The notes under the pieces were generated by a model, which was not told where the DNA came from, searched no databases, and was given only the letters and a program-made list of their open reading frames with translations. 15,282 nt of DNA. It comes from JBKPHS01 sp046729975. GTDB taxonomy: Bacteria; Actinomycetota; Thermoleophilia; Solirubrobacterales; Thermoleophilaceae. Positions 6,192 through 12,227 of the stretch are shown here, one piece after another. The stretch covers positions 1 to 15,282 of the forward strand of contig JBKPHS010000216.1 of assembly GCA_046729975.1 (NCBI GenBank), read 5' to 3'. The stretch's first letter is position 1. The number at the start of each line of letters is the position of its first letter. Both the position numbers and the translations under genes were made by a program.

Positions 6192-7474
6192 GCGGCTACG
6201 GGCTCCCCGGTCGCGGAGTCGCCCGTCGCGGCGCCAGGGGCCTGCTCGACCACCTCGCCGGCGGCCTTCAGCCGGTCGAGGTACTCCTGGCGCTGCATGC
6301 GCGAGATCACGAGTCGCTGGACCTGGGCCGTGCCCTCGAAGATCTGGTAGATCTTCGCGTCCCGGAACCACTTCTCGAGCGGGCATTCGGTGGACTGGGC
6401 ATACGGCCCGACGAGGTCCATGAGCGTGGTGGTGGCCCACATCGTCACATCGCCGGCCTTCAGCTTCGACATCGAGCCCTGGCCGCCGGTCATCGGCACG
6501 GCCGCGCGGCCCATCCACGCCGCGCGCCAGACGAGCAGGCGCGAGGCCTCGATCTCGGTCGCGACGTCGGCGAGGACCTGCTGCACGCGCTGCTGCTCCA
6601 TCAGCGGCACGCCCTCCTCGACCTTGTCCTCGAGGTACTCGAGCGTCCACTCGTAGGCGGCCTGCGCGATTCCGAGCGCCGAGGCGCCGACCAGGGGGCG
6701 CGTTATCTCGAACGTCGCCAGCGCGCCCGAGGCGCGACCGGTGGACTGTCCCGAGCGCGCGCGCTCGAGCTTCTTCTCGAGCTTGTCCATCCCGCCCAGC
6801 TGGTATTCGACGGGGATGCGCACGTCCTCGAGCACGACCTCGGCCGTGTGCGAGGCGCGGATGCCGATCTTCGTCTCCTTCTTGCCCTGCGAAAGGCCGG
6901 GCGTGCCCTTCGGCACGATGAAAGAGGCCTGGCCGCGGTGGCCGAGCTCCGGATCGACGGTCGCGACGACCACGTGGACGTCGGCGATGCCGCCGTTCGA
7001 GATGAAGACCTTGGTGCCGTTGAGCACCCACTCGTCGCCGTCGAGCTTGGCGGTGGTGCGCAGCGACTTCACGTCTGAGCCGGCGCCGGCCTCCGTCACG
7101 GCGTAGGCGCCGAGCTTGATCTCGTCGCCCGTGCCGTAGCACTCAGGGATCCACTGGCCGATCTGCTCCGGGGTGCCGGAGGCGGCTATCCCGGCCGCAG
7201 CGAGCGACGAGGCGGAGATGGCGAGCGCGATGCCGGCGCAGCCCCAGTGCAGCTCCTCGGCGTAGATGACGCCGTACAGGCCCTCCGGGTCGGTGGCCAT
7301 CTTCTGGATGTAGTCGAGGCCGTGGAGGTCCCACTTGCGCGCCTCCTTGAGGACCTCCCACGGCACGCTCTCCTCGCGGTCGTGCTTGTCGGCCACGGGG
7401 CGGATGACCTCCCGGGCGAACCTGCGGCAGCGGCTCTGCCACTCGAGCTGCTCGTCAGAAAGCCGAAAATCCAC
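6188..7474 (-). CDS. Acyl-CoA dehydrogenase with catalytic Glu
   Basis: 428 residues from GTG 7472-7474. This start is chosen because GGAG lies 6 nt upstream and the family N-terminus (MDFRLSDEQLEW) begins there; a longer frame to 7549 would run through the operator. Domains: N-terminal helices to ~120, flavin-contact motif AYAVTEAGAGSDV (123-135), beta domain with NGTKVFISNGG (152-162), C-terminal helices from ~235, and QIFEGTAQVQR (377-387) with Glu380 in the position of the catalytic base of MCAD-type enzymes. It oxidises an acyl-CoA to the 2-enoyl-CoA with FAD; chain type unknown. A charged linker KLEKKLERARSG (231-242) and a Gly/Ala tail are extras. It heads an operon with the ferredoxin. 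A palindrome 55 bp upstream suggests TetR control. Confidence 0.92.
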   Translation of the reverse strand: MDFRLSDEQLEWQSRCRRFAREVIRPVADKHDREESVPWEVLKEARKWDLHGLDYIQKMATDPEGLYGVIYAEELHWGCAGIALAISASSLAAAGIAASGTPEQIGQWIPECYGTGDEIKLGAYAVTEAGAGSDVKSLRTTAKLDGDEWVLNGTKVFISNGGIADVHVVVATVDPELGHRGQASFIVPKGTPGLSQGKKETKIGIRASHTAEVVLEDVRIPVEYQLGGMDKLEKKLERARSGQSTGRASGALATFEITRPLVGASALGIAQAAYEWTLEYLEDKVEEGVPLMEQQRVQQVLADVATEIEASRLLVWRAAWMGRAAVPMTGGQGSMSKLKAGDVTMWATTTLMDLVGPYAQSTECPLEKWFRDAKIYQIFEGTAQVQRLVISRMQRQEYLDRLKAAGEVVEQAPGAATGDSATGEPVAA

Positions 7475-7528
7475 TGATTTCTCCGCTTCTCCGGTCGCTC
7501 GGGGACGCCTCCGCCCGCCTCCGCGACA

Positions 7529-7546
7529 GTTGACTGACCAGTCAAC
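7529..7546. promoter_or_regulatory. Perfect palindromic operator, TetR-family type
   Basis: GTTGACTG and CAGTCAAC flank a 2-bp centre, an 18-bp site with perfect 8-bp arms. Length, tight spacing and the TTGACT/AGTCAA arms are typical of TetR-family operators, many of which control fatty-acid or acyl-CoA catabolism. It lies just downstream of the proposed start of transcription for the dehydrogenase/ferredoxin operon, a place where repressor binding would block RNA polymerase. No TetR gene is in the window. Confidence 0.7.
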
Positions 7547-7554
7547 CAATACCC

Positions 7555-7582
7555 AGTGTACCGTCGCCGGGGGCCTGGTAAA
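7555..7582 (-). promoter_or_regulatory. Candidate promoter for the acyl-CoA dehydrogenase/ferredoxin operon
   Basis: On the minus strand TTTACC (7577-7582) and TACACT (7555-7560) are separated by 16 bp. TACACT fits TANNNT; the -35 matches TTGACA at 4 of 6 positions. The predicted start near 7548 falls at the edge of the palindrome. Confidence 0.4.
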
Positions 7583-7625
7583 CGACCGCCCGCGGCAGCC
7601 CGGCGCGTACCGGGGGGACCGTCGT

Positions 7626-7631
7626 TATGGT
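7626..7631 (+). promoter_or_regulatory. Candidate -10 box for a leaderless lipoprotein transcript
   Basis: TATGGT fits TANNNT and ends 7 nt before ATG 7639-7641. This is the spacing expected if transcription begins at the start codon, and it favours ATG 7639 over the in-frame ATG 7627 that lies within the box. Confidence 0.35.
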
Positions 7632-7638
7632 GCGACCC

Positions 7639-8814
7639 ATGCCGCGTAGCCCCGCGTTGGCGCTGGCGCTCGCCTGCGTCGCGCTTTTCCCCGCCGGCTG
7701 CTCGCTCGGCGACGACGACGAGCAGGTGCCCTCCGGGCTCGGCGCCTCGGCCGGTGACGAGAACGCCGCGGTAAAGCTCGGCTTCCCGGCAATCGCGACC
7801 AAGAACACGACGCGCGTGGGCGGTGGCGACGCGACGGCCGACGTCGCGGGCGCCGTCAACGCCGTCTTCCCCGCCACGAGCGACGACAACCGGCCGCGCG
7901 CGGTCGTGCTGGTCGATAAGGACGACTGGCAGGGCGCCGTGGCGGCGGCGGTGCTGATGGGGCGCCCCCTGTCGGCCCCCACGCTGCTGAGCGACGGCGA
8001 GGACCTGCCCGCGGCAAGCGCGGACACTCTGCGCAGGCTCAACCCCCGGGGCGCGGACCTCGCAAAGGACGCGCAGGTGATCAGGATCGGCGTGAACACC
8101 CCCAAGCCCTCGGACCGGCGCACCGCGATCATCCAGGGCGGTGACCCCTTCGAGCGGGCCGCGGCCATCGACCGCTTCCAGTCCGCCGCGCGCGGGAGGC
8201 CCTCGGCCGACGTCCTGGTCGTCTCCGCGGACCGGCCGGAGTACGCGCTCCCCGCCGCTGCGTGGGCCGCGCGATCTGGCGATGCCGTGCTGTTCGTACG
8301 CCGCGCGTCCGTGCCGAGGGCCACGAGCCGGGCGCTCGCGAGGCGCGAGAAGCCGGACATCTTCGTGCTCGGCCCGGAGTCCGTGATCGGCGGTGAGGTG
8401 ACGAAGGCCCTCAAGGCGCAGGGGCGGGTGCGGCGGATCGAAGGGCCCACGCCCGTGCAGAATGCGATCGCCTTCGCGCGCTACCAGCGGTCCGGGTTCG
8501 GCTGGGGCATCACGGTTCCGGGTCAGAACTTCACGCTGGCGAGCACCGACCGGCCCGCCGACGCTGCCGCCGGGGCGGCGCTCGGCACGCAGGGCGTGTT
8601 CGCGCCCCTGCTCCTGACGGACGACGACGACCGCCTGCCCCGCTCGCTCGAGAGCTACCTGCTCGACCTCCAGCCCGGGTTCGAGCAGGACCCGAACTCG
8701 AGCGTCTTCAACCACGTCTGGATCCTCGGCGACGAGAAGACCATCTCGGTCGACGTCCAGGGGCGGGTGGACGAGATCACCCAGCTCGTGCCCGTCGAGA
8801 TCAACCGGCCCTGA
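7639..8814 (+). CDS. Exported lipoprotein with cell-wall-binding (CWB2-like) repeats
   Basis: 391 residues from ATG 7639; ATG 7627 would add four. The N-terminus is a signal peptide with a weak lipobox (FPAGC, Cys21) then an acidic linker. Three CWB2-like units follow: about 57-151 (TTRVGG, APTLL at 113-117), 163-262 (QGGDPFERAAAI at 166-177, ALPAAAWAARSGDAVLFV at 203-220, IFVLGPESVI at 241-250) and 265-380 (RRIEGPTPVQNAIAFAR, FAPLLLTDD, HVWILGDEKTIS at 359-370). In clostridia this family binds wall polymers; binding here is inference. CWB2 modules usually form a trimer of three repeats, and three fits. It is probably anchored to the outer face of the membrane. Two small plus-strand genes follow. 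Its 5' side shares 164 bp with the divergent dehydrogenase operon and its operator. Confidence 0.72.
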   Translation: MPRSPALALALACVALFPAGCSLGDDDEQVPSGLGASAGDENAAVKLGFPAIATKNTTRVGGGDATADVAGAVNAVFPATSDDNRPRAVVLVDKDDWQGAVAAAVLMGRPLSAPTLLSDGEDLPAASADTLRRLNPRGADLAKDAQVIRIGVNTPKPSDRRTAIIQGGDPFERAAAIDRFQSAARGRPSADVLVVSADRPEYALPAAAWAARSGDAVLFVRRASVPRATSRALARREKPDIFVLGPESVIGGEVTKALKAQGRVRRIEGPTPVQNAIAFARYQRSGFGWGITVPGQNFTLASTDRPADAAAGAALGTQGVFAPLLLTDDDDRLPRSLESYLLDLQPGFEQDPNSSVFNHVWILGDEKTISVDVQGRVDEITQLVPVEINRP

Positions 8815-8822
8815 GCGCTCGG

Positions 8823-8828
8823 TAGCTT
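8823..8828 (+). promoter_or_regulatory. Candidate -10 box for a leaderless transcript of the 89-aa gene
   Basis: TAGCTT fits TANNNT and is followed by exactly 7 nt to ATG 8836. There is no purine-rich ribosome site, which agrees with leaderless initiation. Confidence 0.35.
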
Positions 8829-8835
8829 TCCCGCG

Positions 8836-9105
8836 ATGAGCGAGTTCGAGCGGCCCGATCGGTATACGCGCGAGGTCACGGTTGAGGACGTGCGCCAGCT
8901 CATGGGCGCGTCCACGCCCCATTTCGCGCTTCAGCTACGGAACCGCATCCGCAACCTGATCGAGGGGCTTCCGCCGGATCACCCGGCGCGCGTGGAAGGC
9001 GAGCGCGAGATCCGCAGGCTCGAGCAGCTGGCAATCGAGGGCGAGCACCGCGGTCCGAGCGAGGGCGAGCCGGAGCTGCCGAGCGCCCGGCCGCCCGCGG
9101 CATAA
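8836..9105 (+). CDS. Small protein of unknown function
   Basis: 89 residues, family not recognised. It looks soluble, with no signal or membrane segment. The N-terminal half (YTREVTVEDVRQLMGAST) resembles a short helix preceded by a strand; residues 30-70 are strongly charged and predicted helical, with Arg and Glu in alternating blocks (LRNRIRNLI, VEGEREIRRLEQLAIEGE). The last 20 residues are Pro/Glu/Ala-rich and likely disordered. Codon use matches its neighbours, supporting a real gene. It begins 21 bp after the lipoprotein gene and ends 6 bp before the methyltransferase ATG, so it is probably cotranscribed with the latter. There is no basis for a function. Confidence 0.7.
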   Translation: MSEFERPDRYTREVTVEDVRQLMGASTPHFALQLRNRIRNLIEGLPPDHPARVEGEREIRRLEQLAIEGEHRGPSEGEPELPSARPPAA

Positions 9106-9111
9106 GACGTC

Positions 9112-9909
9112 ATGGCCACCGCCGCGCCCACCCTGCCGCCCGGTCTCGAGCGTGCCGTCCCGCTGCTTGCGCCTGATGCGCGGGAGCTTGTCACGCCGGA
9201 GCGGACCGCGCGGGGCTACCTCGACCTGCTCGCCCCCCGGGAGGAGCCGGATTCGACCGGCCTGGCCCAGGACCTGATGCTGTCCGGGCTCGTGCCGCAG
9301 ATCTACGAGCGCTGGTGGCGGCCCGCGCTCGGGCGGCTCGCCAAGGGGGTGCTCGGTCCGGGGATGGCTGACGAGCGCCGCATCGCGCGCCTGCTGCTCG
9401 GGCTCGGTCCCGGCGAGGGGGTGCTCGACGTGGCGTGCGGGACCGGCAACTTCACGCGCGACTTCGCCCGCTCGGTCGGCGCAACCGGTCTGGCCGTCGG
9501 GATCGACGTGTCACAGACGATGCTGGAGCGGGCGGTGCCGGACACCGAGCGGGCCGGCCTGGAGCAGGTGGCCTACGTCCGCGGCGATGCCCAGGAGCTG
9601 CCGTTCCGCGACCGCAGCTTCGACGCGGTCTGCTGCTTCGCAGCGCTGCACCTCTTCGCCGACCCAGGGCGCGCGCTCGACAGGATGACCGCGATCCTCA
9701 CACCCGGCGGGCGCATCGCGATCTTCACGTCCGCGGGTGGGCGCTCGGCGCCCCTGCGCGCCGTGGAGGGGCTGTTCGCGCACCGGAGCGGCATGCGGCT
9801 GTTCGACCAGCAGGAGGTGGTCGAGGCGCTGGAGCGGCGGGGCTTCGTCGAGATCCGTCAGCGCCTCACGGGCGTGACGCAGTTCGTGGGCGGCCGGCTG
9901 GCGGCCTGA
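9112..9909 (+). CDS. Class I SAM-dependent methyltransferase (UbiE/MenG-like fold)
   Basis: 265 residues. Motif I is VLDVACGTGNFTRDFA (104-119); the acidic ribose-binding residue is Asp132 in VGIDVSQTM; the GDAQELPF segment (158-165) gives the adenine contact; SFDAVCCFAALHLFADP (169-185) is the post-II region and LTPGGRIAIFTS (196-207) the late strand. The type resembles menaquinone/phytol-type and other small-molecule methyltransferases, but the acceptor cannot be told. About 95 residues before motif I form a long N-terminal helical part with RWWRPALGRLAKG, probably the substrate lid. No clear ribosome site precedes ATG 9112; it lies 6 bp after the 89-aa gene, so it may be translated by coupling. 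It converges on the acyl-CoA dehydrogenase pair. Confidence 0.87.
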   Translation: MATAAPTLPPGLERAVPLLAPDARELVTPERTARGYLDLLAPREEPDSTGLAQDLMLSGLVPQIYERWWRPALGRLAKGVLGPGMADERRIARLLLGLGPGEGVLDVACGTGNFTRDFARSVGATGLAVGIDVSQTMLERAVPDTERAGLEQVAYVRGDAQELPFRDRSFDAVCCFAALHLFADPGRALDRMTAILTPGGRIAIFTSAGGRSAPLRAVEGLFAHRSGMRLFDQQEVVEALERRGFVEIRQRLTGVTQFVGGRLAA

Positions 9910-10028
9910 CTACCAGCCGCCGTCGGTCGTCTCTGGGTTGTCGCGCTCGTTCGGGCTCATCCCTGCTTCCATCGGAAACCCCAGCCTGTTCCTGAAGTTT
10001 CGCGCTGAAAGAGATCTGTCCTGCGGCG
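9910..10028. other. 119-bp convergent intergenic region
   Basis: This stretch between the methyltransferase and acyl-CoA dehydrogenase stops is less GC-rich than its flanks near 9970-10020. It includes a possible 20-codon minus-strand frame (9910-9972) and a weak GGAAAC/GTTCC stem (9974-9992). I found no strong terminator and no RNA gene. Confidence 0.5.
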
Positions 10029-11045
10029 CTACGCGACCGGCGTCGCGCTCGCGAGCCCGGCGAGCTCGGCGACCCGCTCGCGGTGCTCGCGCGCCGAGCC
10101 GAAGAGGTGACCGTCGGTCTTGGCGCGCTTCAGGAAGAAGTGGAGGTCGTGCTCCCAGGTGAAGCCGATCCCGCCGTGCACCTGCAGGGACGAGGCGGTC
10201 ACGCGCCAGCCCGCGTCCGATGCGTAGGCCTTGGCCGCCGAGGCGGCGATCGCGAGCGACTCCGGCTCGTGGTCGGCGGTCCAGCCGGCGAAGTACGCGG
10301 TCGAGCGGGCGCTCTCGACCTCGAGCAGCATCTGGGCACAGCGGTGCGAAACCGCCTGGTAGGCGCCGATCGGGCGGTCGAACTGCTTGCGCTCCTTCGC
10401 GTATTGCACCGCCATCTCCATCGCGCGCTGACCGACCCCGACCAGCTCCGCGGCCAGCGCGGTCTCCACGCGATCGAGCCCGGCCGAGACCTCGCCGCCA
10501 AGCTGATCGCCGCCGTTCGCGGACACGGAGAAGTAGCGCCGCGTGGAGTCGATCGTGTCCCGCTTCTGGACCTGCGCCTCCGTGCCTTCGAGCAGGGTCG
10601 CGGAGTCGCCCTCCACCAGCACGATCACCGCGGCCGAGTCCGCGTCGGGCACGAGCCCGGCCTCACCGTTCCGGACAAGCCCCACCGTCCCGAGGGCCTC
10701 ACCCGACGCGATGCCCGGCAGCCAGCGCTCCTTCTGCTCGTCGCTGCCGGCGGCCTGGATGACGAGGCCGGCTGCGGCGTTCGAGAAGAAGGGCGAGGGC
10801 GCGAGCGCGTAGCCGAGCTCCTCCATCACGATCACGAGCTCAAGCACGCCGAGGCCCTGGCCGCCGTGCTCCTCGCCGATGAAGATGCCCGGCCAGCCCA
10901 GTTCCGCGACCTCCTGCCAGAGCGCGTCGTCGTACTCGCCGGCCTCCGCCAGCTCGCGCATCTTCGCGGCCGTGTAGCGCGCTGCCAGGAACTCGCGCGC
11001 GGTGCTCTTGATCGCCTGCTGGTCGTCGTTGAAGTCGAAGTGCAT
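10029..11045 (-). CDS. Acyl-CoA dehydrogenase, short subunit of a probable two-subunit enzyme
   Basis: 338 residues, shorter than the usual ~380. N-terminal helices contain GIFIGEEHGGQGLG (53-66). The middle beta domain is reduced and lacks the usual TEP/TEAGxGSD flavin-contact motif. The C-terminal domain is typical: ERKQFDRPIGAYQAVSH (218-234) and SLQVHGGIGFTWEHDLHFF (286-304). The place of the usual catalytic Glu is in doubt here. Short forms beside a ~380-aa partner are known in Mycobacterium (FadE28/29, FadE26/27), where they form alpha2beta2 enzymes acting on steroid side-chain CoA esters. By analogy it pairs with the upstream gene, whose stop is 3 nt before its ATG (11043-11045). Substrate is inferred only. 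Confidence 0.85.
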   Translation of the reverse strand: MHFDFNDDQQAIKSTAREFLAARYTAAKMRELAEAGEYDDALWQEVAELGWPGIFIGEEHGGQGLGVLELVIVMEELGYALAPSPFFSNAAAGLVIQAAGSDEQKERWLPGIASGEALGTVGLVRNGEAGLVPDADSAAVIVLVEGDSATLLEGTEAQVQKRDTIDSTRRYFSVSANGGDQLGGEVSAGLDRVETALAAELVGVGQRAMEMAVQYAKERKQFDRPIGAYQAVSHRCAQMLLEVESARSTAYFAGWTADHEPESLAIAASAAKAYASDAGWRVTASSLQVHGGIGFTWEHDLHFFLKRAKTDGHLFGSAREHRERVAELAGLASATPVA

Positions 11046-11048
11046 TCG

Positions 11049-12185
11049 CTACCGCAGCTTCGGGAGGCCGAGCACGCGCTCGGCGACGATGTTCTTGAGG
11101 ATCTCGGTGGTCCCGCCCTCGATCGAGTTGGCGCGGGCCCGCAGGAAGCGGTAGGTCCAATCGGAGTCCACGGCAGGCGCGTCCCCGTCGCGTATCTCCA
11201 TGGACAGCTCGGTGAGGGACTGGTTCAAGTCCGACCACTGCCACTTCGGCAGCGAGCCCTCGGGGCCCGGCTGTCCGGTCTTCATGATCTGGGTCAGGCC
11301 GCGGTAGGCGTTCAGGCGCAGCGCCTCCGACTCGATCCAGAGCTGGCCGATGCGCTGCCGAACGATCGGGTCCTGGTCGAGGCCCTGCTCGCGGGCCAGC
11401 TCGACGAGCTGGCCGAGCGCGATCTTGAGCTGGATCGCCGAGCCCGCGCCGAGACCGGCGCGCTCGTGCATCAGCGTGGTGAGTGCGACCGCCCATCCGT
11501 TGCCGACGCCCCCGACGACGTTCTCGTCGGGGATGCGCGCCTCCTCCATGAAGATCTCGTTGAACTCGGGCTCGCCCGTGATCTGCACGAGCGGCCGCAC
11601 GTTCACCGCTTCCTGCTCCATGTCGAGGATGAAGTAGGTGAGCCCCTTGTGCTTGGGCACCTCGGGGTCCGTGCGCGCGACCAGCATGCACCACTTGGCG
11701 TGGTGGGCGTAGGTCGTCCAGACCTTCTGGCCCGTCACGACCCACTCGCCGTTCGACTTGACCGCCTTCGTCTTGAGCGAGGCGAGGTCGGAGCCCGACT
11801 CGGGCTCCGAGAACCCCTGGCACCAGATCTCGTCCGCCGACAGGATCGGCTGCAGCCAGCGCTCCTTCTGCGCGTCGCTGCCATGCGCGATGACCACGGG
11901 GCCGCCCATCACCAGCCCGAGCACGTTCGCTGTCTGCGGAGCGCGGGCGCGGACCATCTCCTCGTTGAAGATCGCCTGCTCCATGAGCGTGGCCCCGCGG
12001 CCGCCGTACTCCGTCGGCCAGGAGATGCCCGTCCAGCCCGCCTCGTTGAGGCTATTCTGCCAGTCGCGCCGGAACTGGAACGCCGCCTCGTCCCCCTCGG
12101 GCTCCTCCCCCGGATGGTTCTGCTCCAGCCAGCCCCGCAGCTCGTCGCGGAACTCTTGCTCCTGCGGCGTGAGAGTCAGGTCCAC
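11049..12185 (-). CDS. Acyl-CoA dehydrogenase, long subunit of the pair
   Basis: 378 residues. Flavin and substrate motifs are well kept: GISWPTEYGGRGAT (53-66), WCQGFSEPESGSDL (121-134), GQKVWTTYAHHAKW (152-165), GGVGNGW (225-231). The C-terminal signature is NSIEGGTTEILKNIVAERVLGLP (353-375), close to the FadE26/FadE28-type group; Glu356 lies near the usual EGT position. Such enzymes introduce a 2,3 double bond in acyl-CoAs, often branched or steroid side chains, and pass electrons to ETF. Start is GTG 12183-12185, with a TAGGAT box 9 nt upstream; an AGGA in the same box is 10 nt away. It is transcribed away from the LLM oxidoreductase and leads the two-gene operon. Confidence 0.9.
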   Translation of the reverse strand: MDLTLTPQEQEFRDELRGWLEQNHPGEEPEGDEAAFQFRRDWQNSLNEAGWTGISWPTEYGGRGATLMEQAIFNEEMVRARAPQTANVLGLVMGGPVVIAHGSDAQKERWLQPILSADEIWCQGFSEPESGSDLASLKTKAVKSNGEWVVTGQKVWTTYAHHAKWCMLVARTDPEVPKHKGLTYFILDMEQEAVNVRPLVQITGEPEFNEIFMEEARIPDENVVGGVGNGWAVALTTLMHERAGLGAGSAIQLKIALGQLVELAREQGLDQDPIVRQRIGQLWIESEALRLNAYRGLTQIMKTGQPGPEGSLPKWQWSDLNQSLTELSMEIRDGDAPAVDSDWTYRFLRARANSIEGGTTEILKNIVAERVLGLPKLR

Positions 12186-12192
12186 GAGCGCG

Positions 12193-12223
12193 GCATCCTA
12201 CAGGGACGCCGGCACTAGGATGC
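12193..12223. promoter_or_regulatory. Symmetric divergent promoter: inverted repeat carrying two -10 boxes
   Basis: GCATCCTA (12193-12200) and TAGGATGC (12216-12223) are perfect inverted copies 15 bp apart. Each arm presents TAGGAT, a TANNNT -10 box, pointing outward: 6 nt before the LLM GTG (12228) and 9 nt before the dehydrogenase GTG (12185). Each also offers AGGA as a possible ribosome site. No clear -35 is visible. It could alternatively be a repressor site. Confidence 0.5.
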
Positions 12224-12227
12224 GCGC

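Noticed and set aside
6192..7142. Long N-terminal extension of the ferredoxin frame
   Set aside because: It is the out-of-frame shadow of the acyl-CoA dehydrogenase. The ATG at 6189-6191 with ATGA overlap gives a normal-sized ferredoxin.
7475..7549. Longer start (ATG 7547-7549) for the acyl-CoA dehydrogenase
   Set aside because: The extra 25 residues are not family-like and would be encoded across the palindrome; GTG 7474 has a ribosome site and the expected N-terminus.
7186..8922. A 578-codon minus-strand frame spanning the CWB2 lipoprotein, the operator and the dehydrogenase start
   Set aside because: It crosses a regulatory region and is antisense or out of frame to better-supported genes; composition is Arg/Gly/Ala-rich noise with no domain.
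9974..9992. Hairpin GGAAAC...GTTCC as terminator for the convergent genes
   Set aside because: Only five pairs with a bulge and no T-tract; too weak to call.
10083..12218. A 711-codon open plus-strand frame opposite the acyl-CoA dehydrogenase pair
   Set aside because: It is wholly antisense to two well-supported genes, has low-information Arg/Leu/Val/His-rich composition, and is explained by the GC-rich third positions of the real genes.
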